Assembly: GCF_003253745.1 (NCBI RefSeq)
Contig: NZ_MZXV01000056.1
Span: 62,001 to 126,000 of the forward strand
Reading direction: 5' to 3'
Length of the DNA stretch: 64,000 bases
DNA from: Mesorhizobium kowhaii
Lineage (GTDB): Bacteria > Pseudomonadota > Alphaproteobacteria > Rhizobiales > Rhizobiaceae
The position numbers were made by a program, and so were the translations under genes. Shown piece after piece: positions 18,041 through 27,900 of the stretch. The notes under the pieces were generated by a model that had not been told where the DNA came from, did not search any database, and was given only the letters and a program-made list of their open reading frames with translations. The first letter of the stretch is position 1; the number at the start of each line of letters is the position of its first letter.

Positions 18041-19198
18041 ATGACCAACCCGACGCACCTGCCCACTGAGGGCCTTTTTGTCGGCCGCGCCAGGAGCAGC
18101 GATGTCTCGCATCCTTTGGTGGTCACAGTGCGCGATGGCACCGTCTTCGACATCACGTCAAGCACGGCACCAACCGTGCGTGATGTCTGCGAGATGGCCG
18201 ATCCTGCCGGCCATGTGCGGTCGGCCAAGGGTAAACCGATCGGCTCGCTCGACGCCATCGCGGCCAATAGTTTTGCGGCCACGCGCGATGCGAAAAAACC
18301 CTACCTGCTGTCCCCGATCGATCTGCAGGCGGTCAAGGCCTCGGGCGTCACCTTCGTCGTCAGCCTGCTCGAACGGGTGATCGAGGAACAGGCGCGCGGT
18401 TCGGCGGAAAAGGCCGACGCCATCCGCGCCGACATCGCCGGGCTGATCGGCCACGATCTGTCGAAGCTGAAGCCCGGCTCGCCAGAGGCGATGGAGATCA
18501 AGGCCAAGCTCATCGCGCGCGGCGCCTGGTCGCAATATCTGGAAGTCGGCATCGGTCCCGATGCCGAGATCTTCACCAAGTGCCAGCCGATGGCCTCGGT
18601 CGGCTTTGGCGCCGATGTCGGCCTTCACCCGGTATCGACCTGGAACAATCCCGAGCCCGAGATCGCCATGATCGCCGCCAGCAGCGGCAGGATCGTCGGC
18701 GCCACCATCGGCAACGACGTCAATCTGCGCGACGTCGAAGGGCGTTCGGCGCTGCTGCTTGGCAAGGCCAAGGACAACAATGCCTCGGCCGCACTCGGCC
18801 CCTTCATCCGCCTGTTCGACGACACATTCTCCATCGACGACGTCAAGCGAGCCGTCGTGCGCCTGAAGGTCGAGGGTGAGGACGGGTTTTCGCTGGAGGG
18901 TGCGAGCTCGATGGCCGAGATCAGCCGCTCGCCGGAAGAGCTGGTTGCCGCCGCCATGGGCCCGCACCACCAGTATCCGGACGGGCTGGCGCTCTATCTC
19001 GGCACCATGTTCGTGCCATCGAAGGATCGCGGCGAAAAGGGCAAGGGCTTCACCCACAAGGTCGGCGACATCGTCACGATCTCGTCGGAGAAATTCGGCG
19101 CGCTGGTCAACCGGGTGCGGCTGTCGCCCGACTGCCCGCACTGGACCTACGGCGCCAGCCATCTCATGCGCGAGCTGGCAAAGGCCAACCTTATCTAG
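18041..19198 (+). CDS. Long-form fumarylacetoacetate hydrolase family enzyme
   Basis: 385 aa from MTNPTHLPTEGLF; an in-frame ATG nine codons earlier has no better ribosome site. The C-terminal FAH domain shows EPEIAMI (metal-ligand Glu pair) and ATIGNDVNLRDVEGRSALL with the metal Asp. The ~390-aa form with this layout includes 2-keto-3-deoxy-pentonate dehydratases (XylX type). Next to a ribose-type ABC transporter, a sugar-acid dehydratase role is plausible but unproven. Confidence 0.8.
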   Translation: MTNPTHLPTEGLFVGRARSSDVSHPLVVTVRDGTVFDITSSTAPTVRDVCEMADPAGHVRSAKGKPIGSLDAIAANSFAATRDAKKPYLLSPIDLQAVKASGVTFVVSLLERVIEEQARGSAEKADAIRADIAGLIGHDLSKLKPGSPEAMEIKAKLIARGAWSQYLEVGIGPDAEIFTKCQPMASVGFGADVGLHPVSTWNNPEPEIAMIAASSGRIVGATIGNDVNLRDVEGRSALLLGKAKDNNASAALGPFIRLFDDTFSIDDVKRAVVRLKVEGEDGFSLEGASSMAEISRSPEELVAAAMGPHHQYPDGLALYLGTMFVPSKDRGEKGKGFTHKVGDIVTISSEKFGALVNRVRLSPDCPHWTYGASHLMRELAKANLI

Positions 19199-19211
19199 CG
19201 GCCTCTGCCCG

Positions 19212-19322
19212 CAAGCCGCCGCCCATGCCGGCATTCCGACCGCCAAGGTGCGGCGGCTGACGCTGGTGCTGATGGGCGCGATGGCGGGGCTTGCCGGAGT
19301 GATCCAGGTCAGCCGGCGGCAT
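19212..19322 (+). pseudogene. Decayed fragment of a sugar ABC permease
   Basis: One frame reads AGIPTAKVRRLTLVLMGAMA then GLAGVIQVSRRH. This is the conserved cytoplasmic loop plus helix of ribose-type permeases (compare GVNVSGVKIGLFVLSSLMAS in the intact permease downstream). No start codon or ribosome site precedes it, and the frame soon stops. It therefore looks like a remnant of an older permease gene left between the FAH-family gene and the binding-protein gene. The remainder of this 360-base gap shows only the GGGAGGA ribosome site of the next gene. Confidence 0.5.
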
Positions 19323-19558
19323 CCTCGACGCCAACCCTTCGACTGACGCGAAAAATCACCTCAACTGATGCAATCTGATGGGACCGTTGATGGCGCCCCG
19401 TCAGGCGCCCACTACATCTGCAGATGGAGGCTTGCCATCCGTCGAAAAAGGGGATGCTCTGACGCATCCAACCGGCGCTGGCAAAAAGACGCAATCCGGC
19501 GGTCGCCGGAACAAGGGACGGATTCGGAACTGACCATCTACAAACGGGAGGAAATCAA

Positions 19559-20494
19559 ATGCTGACACGGCTAAGACTCGTTCTATACGGCCTGTTGGTG
19601 GCGCTAATGGTGATTCCAGCAGCGGCACAGGCCAAGACGTTCTACTGGATCTCGCATGGCGGTCCGGCTGATCCGGTGTGGACCTACTTCCTGGCTGGCG
19701 CCAAGCAGTGGGCCAAGGACACCGGCAACACCGTCAACACATCGTTCCACAATGGCGACGTGGCCTCCCAGCAGGAAGCGGTTCGCGCCGCCCTCTCCGC
19801 CAAGGCCGACGGCATCGTCACCACCAGCCCCGATCCGGGCAGCCTCGTCGAGATCGTCAAGGAAGCCCGCGCGGCAAACATCCCGATCATCAACTTCAAC
19901 ACGCCCGATCCCAAAGCCAATTTCAACGCCTACGTCGGCGGCGACAACGTCACCTTCGGCAAGCACTGGGCGCAGTATCTGGTCGACAAAGGCCTGGTGA
20001 AGAAGGGCGATTTCGTCTGGATGCCGGTCGAGGTCCCCGGCGCCACCTATGGCGTCCAGGAAGAGGAAGGCATCAAGAGCGTCTTCGGACCGCTCGGCAT
20101 CACCTATGAGATCACCGAAGCCACGCTCGACCAGGCCGAAGTGATCAACCGCATGGTCGACTACCTCACCGCCAACAAGGCCAAGGTCAAGGCGATCATC
20201 GGCCTCGGCGACCTGGTGACCGGCTCGATCAAGCGGGTCTTCGACCAGGTCGGCATCAAGCCGGGCGAAATCCCGGTCGTCGGCTGGGGCAACTCGCTCG
20301 ACACCACCCAGGAAGTGCTGAACGGCTATGTCAATGCCGGCCAGTGGCAGGACCCGCAGGCGACAAGCTATGTCGCGCTCTCACTGGCCAACATGGCCGC
20401 AGGCGGCATTCCTCCGGGCTTCAACGTCATCACTGGCGCGCTCTATGAAAAGGACACCGCCGGCGTCTACGACAAGATCCTGTCCGGTAAATAA
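19559..20494 (+). CDS. Ribose-type sugar ABC substrate-binding protein
   Basis: 311 aa with a signal peptide ending AAAQAK and GGGAGGA upstream. Periplasmic-binding-protein_4 (RbsB-like) pattern: FYWISHGGPADPVWTYFLAG, QQEAVRAALSAKADGIVTT, NIPIINFNTPDP and PVVGWGNSLDTTQEV. The ligand is a sugar or sugar derivative, not identifiable here. A strong hairpin follows before the permease gene, as is usual where the binding protein is made in excess. Confidence 0.9.
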   Translation: MLTRLRLVLYGLLVALMVIPAAAQAKTFYWISHGGPADPVWTYFLAGAKQWAKDTGNTVNTSFHNGDVASQQEAVRAALSAKADGIVTTSPDPGSLVEIVKEARAANIPIINFNTPDPKANFNAYVGGDNVTFGKHWAQYLVDKGLVKKGDFVWMPVEVPGATYGVQEEEGIKSVFGPLGITYEITEATLDQAEVINRMVDYLTANKAKVKAIIGLGDLVTGSIKRVFDQVGIKPGEIPVVGWGNSLDTTQEVLNGYVNAGQWQDPQATSYVALSLANMAAGGIPPGFNVITGALYEKDTAGVYDKILSGK

Positions 20495-20509
20495 CATCCC
20501 CAACCCTAG

Positions 20510-20539
20510 CAGTCGCGACTGCCCCGGCGGTCGCGACTG
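20510..20539 (+). terminator. Intercistronic hairpin after the binding-protein gene
   Basis: CAGTCGCGAC and GTCGCGACTG form a perfect 10-bp stem with a 10-base loop; ATTTT follows some way downstream. It probably attenuates or protects the binding-protein mRNA rather than stopping all transcription, since the permease and ATPase genes follow on the same strand. Confidence 0.55.
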
Positions 20540-20607
20540 ACGTCCCATTTTCGCCGAGCCCTTCGCATGCGGATGTTCGGGGCTCAGCCTTTCCAATCAT
20601 ATCGCAG

Positions 20608-21600
20608 GTGCTCGTGGAACATCGTTCGCTCATCCAACGCCTGATCGCGCGGCCTGAATTCGGCCCCTTGGTCCTGCTCGTCATCGAGATCGCCGTTTTC
20701 TGGAGCATCAACCACGACTTCCTGTCGCCGCAGAACATTTCGAACACGCTGGCCTTCACGGTCGAACTCGGCCTCATCGCGCTGGCGATGACACTGTTGA
20801 TGACGTCGGGCGAGTTCGACCTTTCGGTCGGTTCGTTGTTCGGCTTCTCTCCGGTGCTGATGTGGACGCTGTTCAACAGCGGCCTCACGTCGCTTGAGGT
20901 CGGCTTTGTCGCAGCCCTGCTGGTCGCCGCCTTCATCGGGCTGGTCAACGGCTGGTTCGTCACACAGCTCAAGATCCCGTCCTTCCTGGTGACGCTCGGC
21001 ATGCTGCTGGTGGTGCGCGGCACCGCCCTTTTCGTCACCGACGGTTTTCCGCAGCGCACCTGGAGCGCGGAAGGCAGCTGGCTGGCCGAGGCGCTGGTCG
21101 GCGACTTCTTCATCGGGCCGTTCCGCATCTACATGTCGCTGTTCTGGTTCATCGCCGCGGCCATCGCGCTCGGCTATGTCCTGACGCAAAGCCGCACTGG
21201 CAACTGGATCCAGGCGGCCGGCGGCAATCCCAATGCGGCGCGCGCCCGCGGCGTCAATGTCAGCGGCGTCAAGATCGGCCTGTTCGTGCTGTCATCACTG
21301 ATGGCCTCGCTCGCCGGCGTCATCTCTTCGCTGCGCACCTCGGCGGCTAACCCCAACAGCGGCACCGGGTATGAGCTGGAAGTCATCGCCATGGTGGTGA
21401 TCGGCGGCACGGCCCTGACCGGCGGGCGCGGCACGATCATCGGCACCGTGCTCGGCATCCTGATCCTGCGCGTCATGCGCAACGGCATCGTGCTGATCGG
21501 CGTGCCCGGCCTTGCCTACAACATCTTCATCGGCGCGATCATCCTTGGCATGATGGCGCTCCATTCATGGCTGGAACGCCGGCATCAGGCAGGGACTTGA
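20608..21600 (+). CDS. Ribose-type ABC permease (RbsC family)
   Basis: About 330 aa from a GTG; a second GTG two codons later is equally possible. Eight or more hydrophobic segments are visible. Family motifs include ALAMTLLMTSGEFDLSVGS and GYELEVIAMVVIGGTALTGG, followed by the GTIIGTVLG helix. It forms the membrane channel of the sugar importer; the ATPase gene begins three bases after its stop. Confidence 0.92.
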   Translation: MLVEHRSLIQRLIARPEFGPLVLLVIEIAVFWSINHDFLSPQNISNTLAFTVELGLIALAMTLLMTSGEFDLSVGSLFGFSPVLMWTLFNSGLTSLEVGFVAALLVAAFIGLVNGWFVTQLKIPSFLVTLGMLLVVRGTALFVTDGFPQRTWSAEGSWLAEALVGDFFIGPFRIYMSLFWFIAAAIALGYVLTQSRTGNWIQAAGGNPNAARARGVNVSGVKIGLFVLSSLMASLAGVISSLRTSAANPNSGTGYELEVIAMVVIGGTALTGGRGTIIGTVLGILILRVMRNGIVLIGVPGLAYNIFIGAIILGMMALHSWLERRHQAGT

Positions 21601-21603
21601 ACC

Positions 21604-22395
21604 ATGGCCGAGCCACTGATCCGCATGCAGAACATCCGCAAGTCCTATGGCCGCGTGCAGGCACTCGAGGACGTCAGTTTCCATGTCAATGAACGGGAGA
21701 TCGTCGGCCTGCTCGGCGACAATGGCGCCGGCAAGTCGACGCTGATCAAGGTGCTCTCAGGCGCCGTTCCGCTGACCAGCGGCGACATCTTCATCCGCGG
21801 CAAGAAGGTGAGCTTGCGCAACACCAGCGACGCCATCGCCCACGGCATCGAGACGATCTATCAGGACTCGGCGCTGGTCACGCAATTGTCGATCGCCCGC
21901 AACCTGTTCCTCGGACGCGAGCCGATCAAGCCGCCGCGCTTCCTCAACCGGATGGACCAGGACGCCATGAACACGGTCGCGCGCGACCTGCTCAAGCAGG
22001 TCGGCATCTCGAAGAACATCCCGCCAACGACACCGATCGGCTCACTCTCCGGCGGCGAGCGCCAGGCGGTGGCGATCGCGCGCGCCATGCATTTCGACAG
22101 CGACCTCATCATTCTCGACGAGCCGACCAACAATCTCGGCGTCGCCGAAACGCAGGGCGTGCTGAGCTTCGTGCGCAACGCCCGCGATTCCGGCCATTCC
22201 TGCATTTTCATCGCCCACAACATCCACCATGTCTTCCAGGTGGTCGATCGCATCGTCGTCATGCGCCGGGGCAAGGTGGTTGCCGACGACATCGATCCGA
22301 AGAAGACCAGCGTGGCGGAAGTCGAGCGGATCATCACCGGTATGTCGGACAAGGAAATCCGCGATGCCATCGCAGATGGCAAGCCATCGCACTGA
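21604..22395 (+). CDS. Sugar ABC transporter ATP-binding protein, single domain
   Basis: 263 aa, a single nucleotide-binding domain. Walker A GDNGAGKSTLIK, signature LSGGERQAVAIARAM, Walker B LIILDEPTNNLGV and switch His in CIFIAHNIHHV are present. Ribose-type importers usually use a ~500-aa double-domain RbsA; this short form is the FrcA/GguA-like single-domain kind that would work as a homodimer. Confidence 0.92.
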   Translation: MAEPLIRMQNIRKSYGRVQALEDVSFHVNEREIVGLLGDNGAGKSTLIKVLSGAVPLTSGDIFIRGKKVSLRNTSDAIAHGIETIYQDSALVTQLSIARNLFLGREPIKPPRFLNRMDQDAMNTVARDLLKQVGISKNIPPTTPIGSLSGGERQAVAIARAMHFDSDLIILDEPTNNLGVAETQGVLSFVRNARDSGHSCIFIAHNIHHVFQVVDRIVVMRRGKVVADDIDPKKTSVAEVERIITGMSDKEIRDAIADGKPSH

Positions 22396-22521
22396 GGAAG
22401 GGCCGAAGCCGTCCTGTCGAGGCAGCCGAATAACCGTCCGGCTGATGGGCGGCAATCAGCCGTCACCTCAAATCGCATCGCTCGTCTGGCGCGGCATCGC
22501 ATCGGCACATAGGGTTGCGGC

Positions 22522-23544
22522 ATGAAAGCCACCGTCTCGGATATCGCCCGTAACTGCGGGCTGTCGACCGCAACGGTCGACAGAGTGCTCAACAACCGGC
22601 CGGGCGCGAGTGCCGCCAACCGGCAGCGCGTCATGGAGGCCGCCAAGCAGCTCGGCTATCTGCCGGTCGCCGATCAGGTGACGCTGCCCTCGCGGCCCGC
22701 CCATCTCGAATTCCTGCTGCCGATCGGCAGCAATGCCTTTATGCGCGATCTCGCCGGACATATCGAGGACTACGCCGCGCGGCTGCCGCTTGTCGCCTCG
22801 TGCCGGATCCACAACCTCGCCGGGATCTCACCGAACGCGCTGCAGACCGCTGTCGAAAACCTCTCGCTCAGGGCCAATGGCGTCGGTGTCATCGCCGTCG
22901 ATCATCCGCGCACGCGCAACATCCTGCGCGACATCGTCGACGCCGGCATGCGCCTGGTGACGCTGGTGTCGGATGTTCCGGCAGCACCGCGATCGGCCTA
23001 TGTCGGCATCGACAACCGGGTGGCGGGACGAACGGCGGCGCTGTTGATGGGCCGCTTCCTCGGCGGCCGCACCGGCCATCTGGCGATGGTCGTCGGCTCG
23101 CGCTCCTATCGCGGTCATGAAGAACGCGAAATGGGTTTTCGCTCGGTGCTCAATGAAGAGTTTCCCAACCTGACCGTCAGCAGCGCCGTCGAGATCAACG
23201 ACGAGCCCGACGTCAGCTATGCCGAGACCATGAAGGCGCTGCACAACGAGCCCGAACTGCTCGGCATCTATTGCGTCGGAGCCGGACACTCGGGCGTTGC
23301 AAAGGCGATCAGGGAAGCCAGGCCCAACCGCAAGCCGGTGTTCATCTGTCACGATCTCACCCGGGACACCCGCGGCTATCTCGTCGACGACCTGCTCGAT
23401 GTCGTCATCGACCAGAATGCCAGGCTGATCGCCGAACAGTCGGTCATTCGCCTGCTTGGTTCGATTGCATCCTCGGCGCCCTATCTGACGCGGAAGTTCA
23501 TCGAGCCGCGCTTGATCTTCCGGGAAAACGTTCCGGTACAATGA
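22522..23544 (+). CDS. LacI-family transcriptional regulator
   Basis: 340 aa. The N-terminal HTH VSDIARNCGLSTATVDRVLN with the minor-groove hinge (NRQRVMEAAKQLGY) is classic LacI. The C-terminal periplasmic-binding-like domain contains YVGIDNRVAGRTAALLMGRF and HDLTRDTRGYLVDDLLDVVI. It lies immediately downstream of the sugar transporter genes and probably senses the transported sugar to control them. Confidence 0.92.
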   Translation: MKATVSDIARNCGLSTATVDRVLNNRPGASAANRQRVMEAAKQLGYLPVADQVTLPSRPAHLEFLLPIGSNAFMRDLAGHIEDYAARLPLVASCRIHNLAGISPNALQTAVENLSLRANGVGVIAVDHPRTRNILRDIVDAGMRLVTLVSDVPAAPRSAYVGIDNRVAGRTAALLMGRFLGGRTGHLAMVVGSRSYRGHEEREMGFRSVLNEEFPNLTVSSAVEINDEPDVSYAETMKALHNEPELLGIYCVGAGHSGVAKAIREARPNRKPVFICHDLTRDTRGYLVDDLLDVVIDQNARLIAEQSVIRLLGSIASSAPYLTRKFIEPRLIFRENVPVQ

Positions 23545-23657
23545 GGCAAGCTGAGCTTTTCTGGTCACACTCGACAACTTTCGCGGGTGATACAGCGAAT
23601 CTGCACAGCTGCTATGCACGATCCACGATTGCCGAATCGTTAGGCACGTCATAGCTT

Positions 23658-23777
23658 CTGGTTGTCGGCCATCTACTCCTCCCAGATGAGATGCCGACGC
23701 TGAGTGGGGTGCACCTCCTCCCGCGCCACACTCGAAATCGAGCCCGCTGCCACCTCCTCCCGGCAGCGGGCTTTTTT
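23658..23777 (+). ncRNA. Trans-acting small RNA with three CCUCCUCCC loops (alpha-r14/suhB or cuckoo-type)
   Basis: Three consecutive hairpins each expose an anti-Shine-Dalgarno loop. The first has stem GTCGGC/GCCGAC with inner CATCT/AGATG and loop ACTCCTCCC. The second has an 11-bp stem starting GAGTG with one mismatch and loop ACCTCCTCCC. The third has perfect stem GCCCGCTGCC/GGCAGCGGGC, loop ACCTCCTCCC and six Ts as terminator. Families with this design in Rhizobiales and Rhodobacter (alpha-r14, cuckoo/CcsR RNAs) are known; the 5' end is estimated. Confidence 0.85.
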
Positions 23778-23883
23778 CGTTCCAGTCGGCGACGGTTGCG
23801 GCGTTGCTCACGCCAGAAGACGTGAGGCATCGTTCGTTCTCGGTCACGAGATCGAATAAGGGCCGTTAGCTACTGCGGAGAAT

Positions 23884-24474
23884 TCAGCCGGCTGCAGTGC
23901 CCCGGAAGGAAACGATCAGCCCTTCCGCCATGCGGACAAATTGCGCGCTGGGGCCTTCCGTACCGACACTTTGAACACTGACACGGGCGCCTTCAAGCAG
24001 AAGCGACAGCGTATCGGCGAGCAGTTCGGCCTGGCCGATGCCGGCATCCCGGCACAGCGTCACAAGGCGATCGCGCTGGGCCTCCTTGAGTTCCTTGATC
24101 ACGCGCCTGGCCGGATGATCGGTTTCGCTCAACTCGATGGCGGCGTTGGCCATGTCGCAGCCGCGGCCGTCAGCCGTCAGGCAATCAGCGGCCATGCGAA
24201 CCCAGGCATGCAGCTGCGCCAGCTTGTCGCCGGGGTGCTCGATTTCGAACTTCTCCCACATTGCACCAGCCTTGCAGGCAGTGGCGCGCAGGCATTGGAT
24301 GATGAGATCGTCCTTGGAATCGAAATGACGATAGAGCGTCATCTTGTTGGTTCCGGCGGCCTCAGTGATCGCGTCGATGCCGACGCCCTTGATGCCATGC
24401 TTGTGAAACATGTCCTGCGCCGTCTCCAGGATCCTGTCCCGGGGGCGAGCGCGTTCCACAGTGCCGTCTTCCAT
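23884..24474 (-). CDS. TetR-family repressor of the adjacent RND pump
   Basis: 196 aa from the ATG preceded by GGAGG. The HTH (GIKGVGIDAITEAAGTNKMT, then LYRHFDSKDDLI) is typical TetR/AcrR; the C-terminal ligand domain is more variable. It is divergent from the small protein and RND pump genes, and the intervening region holds two matching dyads. By analogy with AcrR/BepR it probably represses the pump and itself until an inducer binds. Confidence 0.9.
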   Translation of the reverse strand: MEDGTVERARPRDRILETAQDMFHKHGIKGVGIDAITEAAGTNKMTLYRHFDSKDDLIIQCLRATACKAGAMWEKFEIEHPGDKLAQLHAWVRMAADCLTADGRGCDMANAAIELSETDHPARRVIKELKEAQRDRLVTLCRDAGIGQAELLADTLSLLLEGARVSVQSVGTEGPSAQFVRMAEGLIVSFRGTAAG

Positions 24475-24515
24475 CAAAACCTCCTTGGTTTCCCAAAAAT
24501 CCCTCGGTACGCCTC

Positions 24516-24567
24516 TTGACTAGGGTGTTACCGGTCTGTAACGTCACGAATGTTACTTACTGGTAAC
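24516..24567. promoter_or_regulatory. Pump promoter with twin TetR operators
   Basis: Two 16-bp dyads of identical geometry, GTTACCGGTCTGTAAC and GTTACTTACTGGTAAC (5-6-5), lie 25 bp apart centre to centre. Together they form an outer palindrome bounded by GGTGTTACC and GGTAACACC. A TTGACT just upstream gives a rightward -35; with a 17-bp spacer the -10 falls in the first dyad. A repressor bound here would block both the pump and tetR promoters. Confidence 0.7.
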
Positions 24568-24720
24568 ACCTATGTCGCCTTCCGTCAATCACAAGACCGT
24601 GAACTGGTCCTACCAGATAGAGATGGGCGAAAAATTACAGGTCATGCGGCTTGGGCCGGTGAAGAGATGAAAACGGTTCGCGAGCATGGGCTGCGAACCG
24701 ACAAGACAAGGAGCCGGCCA

Positions 24721-24975
24721 ATGCCACAGCGCCGCGATCTTACCATAGATGAAGCCGTCCGGGATCCGATGATCCGGCTGGTCATGAAAGCAGATGGCGT
24801 CGACCCGCGCGCCTTCGAGAGGATGCTGCGCTCGCTCGCCGATGCGCAGCGCCGCGAGGTGTCGCTGCTGCGTTCGCTGGAAGAGCCCGGTGATGGGCGC
24901 GGCCAAAGGCTGTCCAGGGTTGCCAGCGCCTTCGGCAAGGCAAGAGCAGCCGGGGAGGCGTGCGTGTCGTGGTAA
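24721..24975 (+). CDS. Small soluble protein coupled to the RND pump gene
   Basis: 84 aa, starting MPQRRDLTIDEAV with AAGGAG about ten bases upstream. DPMIRLVMKADGVDPRAF resembles short uncharacterised rhizobial proteins; the rest is a charged helix (ERMLRSLADAQRREVSLLR). There is no membrane segment. Its last 16 bases overlap the pump gene start, so translation of the pump is probably coupled to it. It may be a leader or an accessory factor; function unknown. Confidence 0.6.
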   Translation: MPQRRDLTIDEAVRDPMIRLVMKADGVDPRAFERMLRSLADAQRREVSLLRSLEEPGDGRGQRLSRVASAFGKARAAGEACVSW

Positions 24976-27900
24976 ACTTTTTCATCCACCGTCCGATCTT
25001 CGCCTCGGCGATCGCCATCATCATGGTGCTTGCCGGGACGATTTGTTATTTCCTGCTGCCCGTTTCGCAGTTTCCCGACATCACACCGCCGCAGGTCGTG
25101 GTCAGCGCCCATTATCCGGGCGCCAGCGCGCAGGTGGTGGCCGATACGGTGACAACGCCGCTGGAGCAGCAGATCAACGGCGTGCAAGGCATGACCTACA
25201 TGTCGTCGACGAGCTCGAATGACGGCTCCTCGACCATCACCATCACCTTCGATGTCGGCTACTCCCTGAGCACCGCCGCCGTCGACGTCCAGAACCGCGT
25301 CTCGCAAGCGGCCTCGTCGCTGCCGGCGATCGTCAACCAGGGCGGCGTGACGATCAAGAAGCAGAATCCGAACTTCGTCCTCATCGTCAACCTGACCTCG
25401 CCGGACAGTTCCGTCGATCCGGTGGCGCTGAGCAATCTTGCCTATCTGCAGGTGGTCGATCCGCTGAAGCGGCTGCCCGGTGTCGGCGACGTGCAGATCT
25501 TCGGCGAGCGGCGCTATTCGATGCGTGTCTGGCTCGACCCGGACAAGCTCGCCAATCTCGGCATCACCGCCGTCGACGTCCAGAACGCGATTGCCGAGCA
25601 GAACGTCCAGGTGGCGGCCGGCAAGATCGGTCAGTCGCCGGCCCCGGCCGGCACCGCCTTCGAGATGCAGGTCAACGCAGTCGGCCGCTTGAGCGATCCC
25701 AAGGAGTTCGGCGACATCGTCGTGCGCGCCAACACGGATACCGGCTCGCTGGTGCGGCTGCGCGACGTCGCCCGCATCGAACTCGGCGCGCTGCAATATT
25801 CCTCGTCGGCGTTCTTCGGCAAGGATCCGACCGTGGTGCTTGCCGTCTATCAGATGCCCGGCTCCAACGCGCTCGATTTGCAGCAGCGCGTCAAGGACAA
25901 GATGCAGGAGCTGTCGGGCCGTTTCCCGAAGGGCGTCTCCTATGCGATGCACTACGACACGACCCGCTTCGTCTCGGCGTCGATGCATGACGTGCTGATC
26001 ACGCTCGGCGAAGCACTGGTCCTCGTCGTCGCCGTGGTGTTCATCTTCCTGCAAAGCTGGCGTACGACGATCATCCCGACCATCGCCATTCCGGTGTCGC
26101 TGGTGGCGACGCTCGTCGTCATGGAGATGCTTGGCTTCTCGCTGAACATGCTGAGCCTGCTCGGCATGGTGCTGGCGATCGGCCTCGTCGTCGACGATGC
26201 CATCGTCGTGGTCGAGAATGTCGAGCGACAGCTGGAGGCCGGGCTCAAACCGCTGGCGGCGACTAAGGCCGCGATGGCCGAGGTCACCGGTCCGATCATC
26301 GCCACCACCGCCGTGCTGATGGCGGTGTTCGTGCCGGTCGCCTTCATTCCCGGCGTCTCCGGCAAGCTCTACAACCAGTTTGCGCTGACGGTGGCGATCT
26401 CCGTCGGCATCTCCGCCTTCAACTCTTTGACATTGAGCCCCGCGCTCAGTGCCGCCTTCCTGCGGCATCGCCAGCCAACGCAGTTCGTGCTGTTCCGCTG
26501 GTTCAACACAGGCTTCGACCGGTTGTCGCATGCCTATGCCCACGGCGTGCGCATTCTCATCCGCTTGCGCTGGATCATGCTTGGGCTGTTCGCGGCCGGA
26601 CTGGTCGCGACCTATTTCGTCTGGCAGCGCCTGCCCTCGACCTTCCTTCCGGTCGAGGACCAGGGCTACTTCTTCGTCGTCATCCAGCTGCCCGACGGTG
26701 CTTCGCTGGAGCGCACCGACGCGGTGGCGAAGAAGGCGCGTGACATCCTGCAAGCGACCCCCGGTGTCGACATCGTCGGTTCGATCAGTGGCCTGAACTT
26801 CCTGACCAGTGCGGCGCAGTCGAATTCGGCGGTCGAATTCGCCATCCTGAAGCCTTGGGAGGAGCGCAGTCCCGACCAGAGCGCGTCGAAGCTCGTCGCC
26901 GACGTGCGCGGCAAGCTGCTGCAGATTCCGGAAGCCTTTGCGCTGAGCTTCGATCCGCCCTCGATCCCCGGCATCGGGACCACGGGCGGCTTCGAATTCG
27001 TCGTCGAGGATCTCACCGGCCGCGGCAGCTCAGCCCTCAACGATGCGACGCAAGCCGTGATCGCCGAGGCGCGCAAGCAGCCGGAGATCAATCCGCAGCA
27101 GCTGTTTTCGCCGTTCTCGACCTCGACGCCGCAGTTCAACTACGACCTCGACCGCAGCAAGGCGAAACTGCTCGGCCTTAACCTGCCGGATGTGTTCAAC
27201 ACGCTGCAGATCTATCTCGGCTCGCTCTATGTGAACGATTTCAACCTGTTCGGCCGCACCTTCCGGGTGACCATCCAGGCTGACAAGGATGCACGTGCGG
27301 GCGCCGCCGACATTTCGCGGCTCTATGTGCGCAATGCCTCCGGCGGCATGGTGCCGTTGAGCACGCTGGGCAAACTCGTGCCGTTCGTCGGCCCGGAAAC
27401 CGTGCCGCATTACAACAACAACGCGTCGGCCTCGATCAATGGCGGTGCCGCTCCGGGCTTCTCCTCTGGCCAGGCGGTCGCCGCGATGGAACGGGCCGCC
27501 GCAACCGCGCTGCCCAGGGATTTCGGTTTCGAATGGACCGGCATCACCTTCCAGGAGCTCAAGGCAGGATCGATCGCGTCCGTCGTCTTCGGCCTCGCCA
27601 TCGTCTTCGTCTTCCTGATCCTGGCGGCGCAGTATGAGAGCTGGGCAATGCCGTTCATGGTGCTCTTGGCGGTGCCGCTCGCTCTGTTCGGCGCGTTCGC
27701 GGTGCTGTGGGCGCGTGGCATGCAGATCGACGTCTACTCGCAGATCGGCTTCGTCATGCTGATCGGCCTGGCGGCCAAGAACGCCATTCTGATCGTCGAA
27801 TTCGCCCGGCGACGACGCGAGGAGGGCCTCAGCATCGTCGACGCGGCGATGGAGGCAGCACGGCTGCGGCTGCGGCCGATCCTGATGACGGCCTTCGCCT

